Notes: generated by a model not told the origin, from the letters alone. A stretch of DNA of 64,000 bases from Geodermatophilus sp. YIM 151500 (GCF_025716945.1 NZ_JAOVZT010000005.1:124001-188000); one strand, 5' to 3'. Numbered from the stretch's first letter, positions 1-8,087 are shown. Program-made: numbers and translations.

Positions 1-291
1 GTACTCCGCGCCCGGTTGGGCGAACCCAGCCTGCAGGTCCTCGGGCAGGTCATCGCGGAACCGCAGCTCGGCGTCCGCGACGGCCAGCGTGGCCTTGGCG
101 TGGAAGGCGCGGTCCACCCCGTGTGGGACGCCGCGGGAACTGGCAGCTCGCTGGTTCTTCCGCTGGACCCGCATGATCTCCCGCGCGAGGTCGTCGAACA
201 GCTGGCGCTCGGCCTCCGGGCTGCCGCCGGCGTACTCCTCGGTCCACGGGGCGGTCATCGCGCTCGTCGGGACGGTCCTCGTGGCGCTCAT
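1..291 (-). CDS. Catalase-family protein, N-terminal fragment (runs off the left edge)
   Basis: This is a 97-codon open frame that continues beyond the window start. The visible part has an Ala/Thr-rich start, a charged helix and then the stretch FHAKATLAVADAELRF followed by DLPEDLQAGFAQPG. That resembles the opening of heme catalase-like proteins, in which a lead-in of this kind precedes the strand that names the substrate channel. No heme-binding residue is visible because the rest of the protein lies outside. I chose the ATG at 291 because GGAGGA lies just upstream, although its 3-nt spacing is short; an ATG at 257 is the alternative. The next gene on the same strand, the ThDP enzyme, ends 48 bp upstream, so co-transcription is possible. 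The family call rests on recall of the motif pattern. Confidence 0.55.
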   Translation of the reverse strand, partial: MSATRTVPTSAMTAPWTEEYAGGSPEAERQLFDDLAREIMRVQRKNQRAASSRGVPHGVDRAFHAKATLAVADAELRFRDDLPEDLQAGFAQPGAEY

Positions 292-339
292 CAGTCCTCC
301 GATGTGCGTGGTGTGCTGCGAAGGGGACGCGTCGGGGGT

Positions 340-2055
340 TCACTCGTCCCGGAACCGCTCCTCGATCATCTCGACCAGACCGTCGATCACCCCGTCCGGC
401 GAGGGGCTGTAGTGCGGCACGGCCCAGCGGGTGATCCGCGCGTCGATCACCGACGGTCGGCCGGAGGCCAGTGCGGCGGCGAACGCCTGCTCGAACCCGT
501 CCTCGTCGTCGACCGCGTAGCCGTCGGCACCACAGGCGCGGGCGTACGCGGCGAAGTCGGGGTTCTGGAACTCCACCAGCGCGCTGCGGCCGTAGGCCGA
601 CAGCTGATAGAGCCTGATCAGCTTGAACTGGTTGTCGTCGAAGATCACCCAGATGACTGGAATGTCGTGTTCCACAGCGGTCATCAATTCGAAGCCGGAC
701 AGCGAGTAGCAGCCGTCGCCGCAGCCGACGACGACGGTGCGGTCCGGCTGAGCCACCTTCACCCCGAGCGCACCGTTCGTGTGCCCGGCCATCGGGCCGA
801 ACTGCCCGGCCTTGCGGAAGTTCTGCCCCTCCTCGAGCTCGACGTAGTAGCCGAGCCAGGCGAGGTGGGCGCCGGCATCGGCCAGCAGGACGGCGTCGCG
901 CGGCAGCATCCGGCCGACGATCCGCGCGAGCTTCCCAGGGTGAATGGTCTCCGGCGTCGGCAGCCGGATCCGCCGGGCCTCCCAGTCGCGCCCCAGGACC
1001 TCGCGGCGGGGAACGGGGCCGACCTTCCGGTCGAGAGCGTCGGTGAGGGCGGCGACTCCCCGCCGGGCGTCGGCCAACAGCGTGTAGGCGGGCTTGTAGC
1101 CGCTGCGGCCGAACTCGGACTCGGCGATGTTGAGCTGGATGAGGACCTTGCCGTCGAACAGGTCCTCCCGGTAGTTGAAGGTGGCGTGCTGGGCGAGTGA
1201 GTTTCCGATGGCCAGCACCACTCGAGCCTGCTGGAACGCCTTCCACGCGCTGGCGTGACCGCTGTCGGCGAACACGCCGACCGACAGGGGATGGCCCTCG
1301 GACACGATGCCTTTGCCGTCCAGCGTCGTCAGGAGCGGGATCTGGAACCGCTCGATGAACCGCTGCACCTCCGCGCCGGCGCCGCTGCGGATCGCGCCGA
1401 AGCCGACCAGCGCCACGATGGAGTCGTCGCGCTCGATCGCCTCGGCGAGGACCCTGGCGATGGTCTCCAGCCGAGCCGGATCGGGCAGCACGTGCGGCAC
1501 GCGTGCCCGAACGTCGTGGTAGTTCTCGACCTCCACGCCGCGCTCGGTGAGGTCCTCCGGGACGTGCAAGTGCACTGGGCCGGGTTTGCCGGAGAGCGCG
1601 ACATTGACCAGGTCCTCAACGACGTCGGAGGTGTCGGCGACGTCCTCCAGGAGGATCGACTTCTTCGTCGTCGCCTCGAACATCCGCCGCGAGTCCGGCG
1701 TGCCACCGAGGCCGGAGGTCTCGTTGAGCGATCCCCGTCCACTCCATTTCCGGTCGGCGTATCCGGAGACGGCGAACACCGGATAGGAATCTGACATCGC
1801 CATGGCCAGGCCGGAGACGAGATTGAACGCGCCCGGTCCGGCCGTGGCGAAACAAAAGCCGATCTTGCCGGTGAACATCGCGTGGCCGCATGCCATGAAC
1901 GACGCGGCCTGCTCGTTCCTGGTGATGATCGGGCGGATCTTCTCCGATTCGTTCAGGGCGATCATCAACCCGGCGGCGTTCTCACCGGCACCGCCGTAGG
2001 CAGCCTCGACACCGGCCGATTCCAGTCCCTTGACGATCGCCTCGTACACACGCAC
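340..2055 (-). CDS. Thiamine-diphosphate-dependent enzyme (acetolactate synthase-like fold)
   Basis: This 571-residue protein has the three-domain layout of ThDP enzymes. The N-terminal PYR domain carries the conserved Glu (RNEQAAS, Glu48) that activates the cofactor, and a TAGPG turn near residue 72. The C-terminal PP domain has the ThDP/Mg motif GDG near 446-448 ending in DDNQF near 473-477. The length is typical for the acetolactate synthase, sulfoacetaldehyde acetyltransferase and benzoylformate decarboxylase superfamily. The start is GTG at 2055 with AGGAGG 8 nt upstream. Nothing nearby identifies the substrate: the only neighbour on this strand is a catalase-like gene. It has no regulatory-subunit gene beside it, so a biosynthetic acetolactate synthase is less likely. 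Cofactor class is secure; substrate is unknown. Confidence 0.85.
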   Translation of the reverse strand: MRVYEAIVKGLESAGVEAAYGGAGENAAGLMIALNESEKIRPIITRNEQAASFMACGHAMFTGKIGFCFATAGPGAFNLVSGLAMAMSDSYPVFAVSGYADRKWSGRGSLNETSGLGGTPDSRRMFEATTKKSILLEDVADTSDVVEDLVNVALSGKPGPVHLHVPEDLTERGVEVENYHDVRARVPHVLPDPARLETIARVLAEAIERDDSIVALVGFGAIRSGAGAEVQRFIERFQIPLLTTLDGKGIVSEGHPLSVGVFADSGHASAWKAFQQARVVLAIGNSLAQHATFNYREDLFDGKVLIQLNIAESEFGRSGYKPAYTLLADARRGVAALTDALDRKVGPVPRREVLGRDWEARRIRLPTPETIHPGKLARIVGRMLPRDAVLLADAGAHLAWLGYYVELEEGQNFRKAGQFGPMAGHTNGALGVKVAQPDRTVVVGCGDGCYSLSGFELMTAVEHDIPVIWVIFDDNQFKLIRLYQLSAYGRSALVEFQNPDFAAYARACGADGYAVDDEDGFEQAFAAALASGRPSVIDARITRWAVPHYSPSPDGVIDGLVEMIEERFRDE

Positions 2056-2711
2056 GGTCTGCGCCTCCTATCTCGTCTGGGGCTCGCCCGCCGTGGCAAC
2101 GCGCGCTCCGAATGGCAGAAACGGCTCGAGGACATTTCCGCCGGGCCACGGCCGGTCCATTCCGGACTCCACCGCGGTCGCCGCGTCTCACGCAGGCAGC
2201 GTGCCCGCCTCCACGGGGACACCTGTCGGGGGAGTCGGCCGCCCGCACAGGCAGCGGTGCCGTTCGAGTCCAGTGTCATGTCGTGGTCGCTTCAGGCGCC
2301 GAAGCAGACGCTCAGTGGAGTTCGATGAAAGTCATCTCACCGGGCTCGTGGCCCAGCGACGCTGGCTCGTGGCCCGGGTGTGCCGGGCCAGCACTCCTGG
2401 CTCCGGGGCATTCGTCCACCTCTCGTCCGCGACACCGGGGACAGGCTCCATGTGTAGTGAGGCTCAGTGCCGCGTCGACCGGAGTGCCGGTCGCTGCGAT
2501 GTGCGGCTCGGCGACGAGCGGACGGAGCACGTGCAATCTCGTCGCAACGTACGGAGGAGGCGTCACCGGGCCGTCACCGTTGCGTCAAGAGGTTTCTGTG
2601 GAACGTGCGACACCGCTGGTCCTGCGTCCCGGCCGAAGGACCGACACGAAATGACTCGTGGGTGTGGCGGAGCGGACCCGCGGCGATCAGCCGCCGCGAT
2701 CTGGTGCCGGG
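2056..2711. other. Intergenic region, no supported gene
   Basis: About 650 bp separate the ThDP enzyme start from the IS630 remnant. Open frames here on both strands are Arg/Pro/Ser-rich and match no family I recognise. The region should contain the promoter of the ThDP enzyme, read leftward. The base composition is somewhat less GC-biased than the flanking genes, which suits decayed or imported DNA. Confidence 0.5.
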
Positions 2712-2960
2712 TCAGGCAACCTTCGCCCTGGTGACGGCTGAGGCGCGCTTGATCACCTTCCGGAGCTCGGGATCCGTGGCGTGCTGGTTCCGCCAGGCGA
2801 TGTAGCGGCGCGGCGATCTTGGCCACCGGCATGCCCTGGGCCGAGAGCAGCACCATCTGCGCCCGGCGCCAGGTCACCACCGAGCCGGTGCCCCGGCGCA
2901 CAAGCGCAGCAGCCGGTTGCCCTCGTCGTTGCTGATCGGGCGCACCTGCACGGGTTGAGC
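2712..2960 (-). pseudogene. IS630-family transposase remnant (N- and C-terminal ends joined)
   Basis: Read on the minus strand, the first part encodes VQVRPISNDEGNRLL. After a one-base frameshift it continues RRGTGSVVTWRRAQMVLLSA and QGMPVAKIA, the helix-turn-helix N-terminus of actinobacterial IS630 transposases. It then jumps in another frame to RYIAWRNQHATDPELRKV and IKRA, which resembles the extreme C-terminus of the same family, ending at the TGA at 2714-2712. The central DDE catalytic region is absent, so roughly two thirds of the gene has been deleted. The element is dead. It marks one edge of the accessory island that begins with the SLATT and SLOG genes. Terminal inverted repeats were not found by eye. 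Confidence 0.75.
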
Positions 2961-3253
2961 CGTCGCGCGCCTGCGGGGAAGTCAGGATCGAACGAGACGA
3001 CCGTGACAGCCTCACCCTCAGCGAGAAGCCGATCGTTCACTACCCGGCGAAGGTTCGCAGCCGCGGCACTGGCTGCCGACTCCTGGAGCGCATGGGGCAC
3101 GGGGCGGGCTGGCTGGCGGCCCCAGCTGGCTGGGCACCGCACCGCGTTCGGGACGCCGGATCCGCGCCGGCTGCCCTTCGGCAATCCGTGCCTGGTCACG
3201 AACCTGTTCGGCGCCGCCCGCCCGCGCCGGCGCTGCTTCGACCGTCATTGGTG

Positions 3254-3781
3254 TCAGCGGCCGCCGTCTGTCGGTGGCTCGGGCTGGGCTGCGGTCGGGG
3301 GGCTTCGGGCGGCCACGCCGTCGGCGGTCCTGGCGGCCTCGGCGCCAGCTTCGGAGATGAGTTGGCCCCACTGGCCGATCTCGCTGGTGAAGATCTCCTC
3401 CACGCGGTCGACGTCGTGTTCCAGGTCTGCGTCGGGTGTGCGGGTGGTCCAGTCGATCTCCGCCTCGGCAAGATTGCGCGCGGCGTCGGTGTACAGCTTC
3501 GTCAGGTGCGGGAACCCGATCAGGGCCTCGAAACCCGTGACGGCGACGGCCAGGGCCCCGAGCACCGCCGCGACGACGGCCAGCGCGCCACGGACGGTGG
3601 GACCGGTGAGCTGCCCGGCGACGCTCGCGAGGGCTGCCAGGACGAGCAGTGCGTTTCGGACGACGACGGTCTGCCGATGTGCCGCCTCGTACTCCGTGCG
3701 GCGGTCGTCGTAGTACTTCTTCTGGTCCTCGATCCGCAAAGCGAGATACAGGGCCTGGAACTCATCGTCCCGATCGGTCAT
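3254..3781 (-). CDS. SLATT-domain two-TM protein (first of two)
   Basis: The 175-residue protein begins with a charged helix (EDQKKYYDDRRTEYEAAHRQ, about residues 18-37) and then has two hydrophobic spans at about 39-58 and 62-82. A long amphipathic helix follows (LYTDAARNLAEAEIDW, 96-111) and the tail is Pro/Ala-rich. This arrangement matches SLATT, the two-TM effector domain that accompanies SMODS and SLOG nucleotide-sensing proteins. Family members are predicted membrane-perforating effectors triggered by a nucleotide signal. The ATG at 3781 overlaps the stop of the next SLATT gene as ATGA, which implies translational coupling. The SLOG gene lies just upstream. Assignment is by fold pattern and context; function is inferred. 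Confidence 0.75.
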   Translation of the reverse strand: MTDRDDEFQALYLALRIEDQKKYYDDRRTEYEAAHRQTVVVRNALLVLAALASVAGQLTGPTVRGALAVVAAVLGALAVAVTGFEALIGFPHLTKLYTDAARNLAEAEIDWTTRTPDADLEHDVDRVEEIFTSEIGQWGQLISEAGAEAARTADGVAARSPPTAAQPEPPTDGGR

Positions 3782-4278
3782 GTGGGCTCCTTGCCGAACC
3801 GGATGGCGACGACGGCGCGCCGTAGGTCGGCCTCTCGGTCGGCGCCGGCGTAGGGCCCGGTTCGGGACAGGAAGAGAAAATGCAGAGCGCGGAGCCGTTC
3901 GGCCTTGACCCGCTCGGTCAGGTAGCCATTGAGGTCGTCGAGTTCGCGGGTGGCGCGGCCGGTCGCCGCGAGGAGGACCCCGAGCACCGCCAGGAGCAGG
4001 CCAGGCCAGTGCTGATCGGCGCAGAGAGCCTGCAGTCCGCCGAGACCGGTGAGCGCCGCGGAGCCGAGCAGGATGATCACCTGCTGTCGCCGGTAGCGAT
4101 TCTGGCGCCGGAGCGCGGCCAGGTCCGCTTCGACGAAGGCCGCCGTCACCTCTCGGTCGAGCACCTGGAAATCCGGGGCCAGTGACGGATACGAGACCCG
4201 CTTGTGGTCGGGGATGACCGGCCAGGACACCGCCGGGGCGCGCACTGTGGGAAACCGGACGAGCATCCGCGGTCGCAT
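3778..4278 (-). CDS. SLATT/DUF4231-type two-TM protein (second of two)
   Basis: The 166-residue protein has an N-terminal soluble part, a basic helix (AALRRQNRYRRQQ, about 54-66), two membrane spans at about 67-86 and 92-107, and then YLTERVKAERLRALHFLFL ending in GPY near 119-143. That last segment is characteristic of the DUF4231/SLATT group. It overlaps the downstream SLATT gene by 4 nt (ATGA), so the two are probably made together and may pair in the membrane. I chose the ATG at 4278 because GGAGG lies 4 nt upstream; an in-frame TTG at 4344 has no clear ribosome site. The SLOG gene stops 112 bp upstream on the same strand. Predicted role: membrane effector of a nucleotide-sensing conflict system. 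Confidence 0.75.
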   Translation of the reverse strand: MRPRMLVRFPTVRAPAVSWPVIPDHKRVSYPSLAPDFQVLDREVTAAFVEADLAALRRQNRYRRQQVIILLGSAALTGLGGLQALCADQHWPGLLLAVLGVLLAATGRATRELDDLNGYLTERVKAERLRALHFLFLSRTGPYAGADREADLRRAVVAIRFGKEPT

Positions 4279-4390
4279 CGCACCTCCAGCGATGAGCGCC
4301 TTTGCCCTGCGTCGCCTGAGCGGAGAAGCGGCCCGATTGTTCAACAGCGCGGCGGCCTCGGGACCAGTTCGGGTACGCGGCGGCGACAGG

Positions 4391-5164
4391 TCATGCGTGG
4401 CCGGCGGAGGATGACTGCCTCAGCACCGCCCGCAGCGTCCGCGTGAGCACCTCGGGATCGCTCACGTCGACGATGCGGGTCAGCGGGGAGGCGGCGATCC
4501 GCACGGCACGGGGATCCGCCATCTCACCTGCCGCCGCCGCGGCCACGGCGTCGGCTGTGCGCCCGGTCCCGGCCAGCACGAGGACCGGCCGGCCGCCGGC
4601 CAGGCTCTGCTCGACGTCGGCGTAGGTGATCTCGCCGCCATTGACGACGAGCGTCGCGGACGGTTCCTCGCCGGCGATCGCGGAGGCGACAGCGGCGAGC
4701 CAGGGCGACTCGTCGCCCCAGGACCTCCCGGGCACGAGGAGCAGGTGCGTGTGGTGCGGCTCGAGCTCGGCGGTGTCCCCGCCGTTCGGCTGGGCGCCGC
4801 CCAGTGCGGCGACCGTTCCTTCGGCGACCACCCCGACCAGCGGGAAACCGGCTCTGCACACCGACCGGGCCTGGCCGATGACCCGCATGATCCCCGCATC
4901 GGTCCCGCCGTCGACCACGGCACCTCGGCAGCTGTCGACGACCGGGATGACCGCCGAGCGAAAGACCTCGTCGACGAGCTCGAGGTGCGTGTGGTCCATG
5001 CCGGCTGCGCCGCCGACCAGCGCGAGCACCGGGCGGCTCCGCGAGATGCCCAATCGGGCCAGCGCCGTCGGCAGCGCCGCGACCGCATCGACCCGTGCAA
5101 GCGGGATCCCTGGCCCCACGGCCTCCTGGCCGCTCATCACAGCCTCCTGCGCAGGTGCGGCCAT
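4391..5164 (-). CDS. SLOG-family (TRPM/LSDAT-like) predicted nucleotide sensor
   Basis: The 257-residue protein has a Rossmann-like fold with the small-residue loops of the LSDAT/TRPM branch of SLOG: LVGGAAGM (49-56), VVDGGTDAGIMRVIG (83-97), LVVNGGEITYADVE (172-185) and RPVLVLAGTGRTADA (192-206). SLOG domains are related to LOG and DprA folds and are predicted to bind a nucleotide or nucleotide-derived ligand. There is no transmembrane segment, so it should be cytosolic and signal to the SLATT proteins encoded downstream. The start is ATG at 5164 with AGGAGGGAGG upstream; ATG at 5137 also has AGGAGG 5 nt away and may be used. An LSDAT domain next to two SLATT genes is the diagnostic context for this call. 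Confidence 0.8.
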   Translation of the reverse strand: MAAPAQEAVMSGQEAVGPGIPLARVDAVAALPTALARLGISRSRPVLALVGGAAGMDHTHLELVDEVFRSAVIPVVDSCRGAVVDGGTDAGIMRVIGQARSVCRAGFPLVGVVAEGTVAALGGAQPNGGDTAELEPHHTHLLLVPGRSWGDESPWLAAVASAIAGEEPSATLVVNGGEITYADVEQSLAGGRPVLVLAGTGRTADAVAAAAAGEMADPRAVRIAASPLTRIVDVSDPEVLTRTLRAVLRQSSSAGHA

Positions 5165-5489
5165 CCCGCCTCCCTCCTGCGCTGGTCCCCGCCCGAGGCG
5201 GTCGCCGCGCGCAGAGTACGGGCGCCCGGTGCACGGCGGGGGACCCATGGTTCCGACCCATCGCGGTGCGCCGACTCCGCCACCTCGCGCGGAGGCGCGG
5301 CCAGCGGTGGAGCGATGGCTGCTGCCACGGGTTGCCTCTGGCTGGCACGGGTTCCGCGTCGCGAGGTGGCCTGAGAAGGTCGTTTCGGATCATGCTTGGC
5401 GGCAGGTCGCCAAACCGGGAGCATCGACGGCGAGCTCGCCGGTGACGGCGAGCCCGCCGAGATGAGCGTAGAAGGCACTCTGGAATCGA
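5165..5489. other. Intergenic region upstream of the SLOG-SLATT operon
   Basis: This 325-bp gap separates the dispanin stop from the SLOG start, both on the minus strand. It probably holds the promoter of the SLOG operon. No gene was supported, and I could not pick out a convincing -35/-10 pair. Confidence 0.4.
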
Positions 5490-5891
5490 TCAGTATCCGG
5501 GGCTGGAGAACGTGACGAGCAGGAAGAAGACGCCTATCACGATACCGATGATATCGATGACAAGTGCGAGATTCGACGCCTTCCGTGCTCCTGCAACATC
5601 CCCCGCGTTCCATCTTGTCGTCACCTGACTGGAGAAGTAGAGGCCGATTGCGCCGAAGAGAAGCGAGCACACCAACGCCGCGATCGACAGCGCCATGTGG
5701 TTCGGCGGCTGCTTCTCGCCGGTGTACATGGGATTCGCACCGACATACATGGGGGTCGCACGGGTGTACATGGGATTTGCGCCGGTGTACATGTGGGCGA
5801 CAGGTGATGTGGGCGGGGGTGGCGGCGGAAATTTCGGCGCACCGTGGGCGGCGCCGTTCCGGCTCGGCTGCAGGGGATTCTGCGTGGTCAT
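5490..5891 (-). CDS. CD225/dispanin-like two-TM protein with tandem heptapeptide repeats
   Basis: The 133-residue protein has a Pro-rich N-terminus (FPPPPPPTSP, 21-30), then four copies of a seven-residue unit of the form MYTGANP (34-61), and then a CD225-type module. The first span is MALSIAALVCSLLFGAIGLY (66-85). The conserved loop VTTRWNAGDVAGARKASNLA follows (90-109), and the second span is about 110-127. CD225 proteins include interferon-induced transmembrane proteins; bacterial members are small membrane proteins of unknown role. It starts 38 bp after the TIR gene stops, so the two are probably one operon. A ribosome site (GGAGCGACC) precedes the ATG. Its link to a TIR protein suggests a membrane partner or target. 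The domain call is firm; function is unknown. Confidence 0.8.
   Translation of the reverse strand: MTTQNPLQPSRNGAAHGAPKFPPPPPPTSPVAHMYTGANPMYTRATPMYVGANPMYTGEKQPPNHMALSIAALVCSLLFGAIGLYFSSQVTTRWNAGDVAGARKASNLALVIDIIGIVIGVFFLLVTFSSPGY
5722..5793. repeat. 21-bp tandem repeat within the dispanin gene
   Basis: Units begin at 5722, 5743, 5764 and 5785 with the plus-strand core GTGTACATG (second copy CATACATG). They encode the MYxGANP heptads. Units differ at several positions, so the array is not a very recent expansion. Confidence 0.85.
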
Positions 5892-5929
5892 GGTCGCTCC
5901 TTCGTGGGGGGCACTTCTCTTGCTGATGT

Positions 5930-6784
5930 TCAGAAGTTGGGGTCGTCGACGACCGTGCCGTTGTCCGAGGCGTAGGGCGTCCAGTCACCGTCGAACCAAC
6001 GCAACTGATGCCGTCCGGAGGGGTCCGGGTACCAACCGGGAGGACACATCGACTCGTGCTCCTGCATCGGAACGGGCTGCACTGCGTCGTCTTCGGGAAT
6101 CGTCCACTCCCGCTGCACTAGTTCGTCGAGCTCCTGCCAGGTTGCGTGGTACAGGTCGGGCCGACGTCGAAGCGTCCGCACCAGTTCCAGCGCGGTTGCT
6201 CTTTCCCGCGCCCGAGTGATCTCGTAGCGGAGGGAAGCCACCAATGCGAGCTGCTCCTGGAGCGAGAGGTGCTGAGCGCCGAGTCGCTGCGCCAGCTCGG
6301 CGAGGGGCGGCACCGGGCGCGGGGGAGGCTCGGGCAGCGGCTCGGGCAGCCGCGGTGCCGATGGGACGGCGGCGAGGGCTGCCGCGAGCTGGAAGCCCGT
6401 CATCGGCCCCGGATTCGTGTAGTCCACGATTTGCAACGGAGCGATGTCAGGCGGCAGGAGTTCGGGCAGAACCGGATCCACCTGCGCTGGTAGCAGTGGT
6501 TTCCCCAGGAGACGCGCGTACTCGCGTTCTTTGACAGCAGCGTCGGATTCCAGCAGAGCCGGGGAGACGGCGATGATCATCACATCGCACTCGCGGATTC
6601 GTTGCAGGATCCGGTCCCACCAGTCCTGTCCGCCGTTGAGCCGCTGATCGAACCACACCTCGTGGTTGAGCGTCTCGAGGCCGTCGCGCAGCGTGCGCAG
6701 CGCTGTACTGTCCTCCCGCGCGTAGGAGATGAAGGCGTGTAGTCGCTTGCCGATGAGCGCCTGCTGGGGAGCAGTCATCATCAT
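5930..6784 (-). CDS. TIR-domain protein with C-terminal DUF2510
   Basis: Numbered from the first of three consecutive ATGs, this is a 284-residue protein. The TIR domain spans about 15-122: HAFISYAREDS (strand A), GGQDWWDRILQRIRECD (51-67), and then SPALLESDAAVKE, which places the candidate NADase glutamate at Glu86. A Pro-rich linker (about 141-161) and a helical region follow. The C-terminus carries a DUF2510 motif (PPGWYPDPSGRHQLRWFDG, 248-266). Bacterial TIR domains commonly cleave NAD or make cyclic ADP-ribose isomers during defence. GAGAGG precedes the ATGs; the third ATG (6778) has the best spacing. The dispanin gene follows 38 bp downstream. The open frame extends upstream to 7219, but that part looks non-coding. 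The TIR and DUF2510 calls are confident; a defence role is inference. Confidence 0.88.
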   Translation of the reverse strand: MMMTAPQQALIGKRLHAFISYAREDSTALRTLRDGLETLNHEVWFDQRLNGGQDWWDRILQRIRECDVMIIAVSPALLESDAAVKEREYARLLGKPLLPAQVDPVLPELLPPDIAPLQIVDYTNPGPMTGFQLAAALAAVPSAPRLPEPLPEPPPRPVPPLAELAQRLGAQHLSLQEQLALVASLRYEITRARERATALELVRTLRRRPDLYHATWQELDELVQREWTIPEDDAVQPVPMQEHESMCPPGWYPDPSGRHQLRWFDGDWTPYASDNGTVVDDPNF

Positions 6785-7357
6785 GCCTCTCGACGCATCA
6801 GGTGACCCGGGCATTGGAAGCATCCCGAGAGCCGGAACAAACCTGAGGTCCATGCTGCGGACCAGCGCGCTCTTCGCCGGCACGGATCCGACATCCCTAT
6901 TGAGCGTTGTCCCGTCGTCCTGATACTGGCTCGAGGATGTGGACCTGGGTCTGCCCTCCGACCGGAGAGCCAGCAGCACAGGCGGCCGGAAATGCGACCA
7001 TTGTGGGGGAGGTAGTGCGAGGTGCGCGATCAACGGTACGACGCGACACGTGGGCGGTTCCTTCTGATAGGGCTCGTCGGATCCGGACGATCCGGCGATG
7101 GCCTGCGACAAGTGTTGAGGGGCGTCCACTCCGTCGATAGCCACCCTGGGTGGCGAGGATCTCCACCTGGGTGTCGACGATCCACACCTGCGACGCGCGA
7201 CGGACGCGACGCCGGCCACCCGGAACGACCACTGACGACTGTAGGTGTTGAAAGCCGCCTTTCAGGGCGACCAGCGAAACGCACGTGTCGAGGGCCTCGA
7301 GGACCGCGGCGCGCCGGTGGTGCCAACTCGGCGCCGGACGGCGGCCGCCCCCAACCT
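6785..7357. other. Intergenic region upstream of the TIR gene
   Basis: No gene is supported. Around 7140-7195 there is a run of imperfect GGTGG and CCACC elements (CCACCCTGGGTGG is a short palindrome) that could form hairpins, but I can assign no function. The TIR promoter should lie in the part nearest 6785. Confidence 0.4.
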
Positions 7358-7848
7358 CTACGTGCCGACCTCGAGGTCGATGGCGTTCCAGGACACGGTC
7401 TCGCCGATGCGCAGCCCTGTGGCCATCAGGAAGGCGACCAGGACGGGCTGATCACGGGCTATGACGCGGTCGTCGTAGCTGGGCGTGGCGCGCAGCTGCC
7501 GCAACCTGCGGCACGGTCGGCGCGCGCGGCGCCTTCTTCCCGGCCGTTCACCGGGCCGAAGGCCCGCACCGTGTTCTGGGCCGAGGCGCCCCGGCGAGCG
7601 GCCAGCGTGCACATGCCCGAGGGCACCGAGTGGCACATCCGCCGCGTGATCGCCGTCCTCGACGCGAGCCCGACGCGGGCGGTCTGCTGCAGGACCGCCG
7701 GGTAGTTCACCGCGCTGATCGTGGCGTCGTCGCCTGCCGTGGCGCGGACCCCGACCTCCCGGCTGAGCTTGCGGTTGATCAGGCTCAGCGGGGCGGAGAC
7801 GTCGAGGACGATCACTCGCCGCCATGGTCGTCGCGGAAAGCCGGGCAC
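7358..7848 (-). pseudogene. Tyrosine recombinase (phage integrase) remnant
   Basis: Two fragments in different frames resemble actinobacterial phage-type integrases. The upstream one contains SGMCTLAARRGASAQNTVR, the end of the N-terminal core-binding region. The downstream one contains LVAFLMATGLRIGE, the first catalytic-arginine box, followed shortly by a TAG at 7360-7358. The HxxR and Tyr boxes are missing, so the gene is broken by at least one frameshift and truncated. With the IS630 remnant at 2.7 kb it marks the neighbourhood as a site of past integration. I found no adjacent tRNA gene or attachment repeat. Confidence 0.65.
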
Positions 7849-7875
7849 GGTCGGCGGTCGGCGGTCGGCGGTCGG
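7848..7875. repeat. Short tandem repeat (CGGTCGG, four copies)
   Basis: Four successive seven-base units of CGGTCGG lie just upstream of the integrase remnant in otherwise non-coding DNA. It is low-complexity with no assigned role. Confidence 0.7.
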
Positions 7876-8087
7876 TGACCAGTCGGTCGTTGGAGGCGGA
7901 CTTCGTCAGCAGCCCCCCGGAACCGCTGTCAGTGGCGTTCCTGGGAGGCGCGGCGCCGGGTGTCCCACCTGGAGCCAGGGCGTCCTCGTCCGTCCCACGC
8001 TGCCTCGTGACGTCACACGGGAGTCGCCAACGGCAAGACTTGGACGCCCCGCAGCGACCGCGCCGTCGCTGCCCCTGCTCCTGGGAC

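Noticed and set aside
2030-2734. A plus-strand gene left of the IS630 remnant
   Set aside because: The translation is Arg/Ser/Gly-rich and overlaps the ThDP enzyme start in antisense; no family resemblance was found.
5722-5793. Possible CRISPR array because of regularly spaced repeats
   Set aside because: Units are 21 bp with no spacers, are in frame, and encode protein heptads inside a gene.
6785-7219. N-terminal extension of the TIR protein upstream of the triple ATG
   Set aside because: The translated extension is Arg/Ser/Pro-rich without fold character, while GAGAGG sits right before the ATG cluster and the TIR domain begins 15 residues later.
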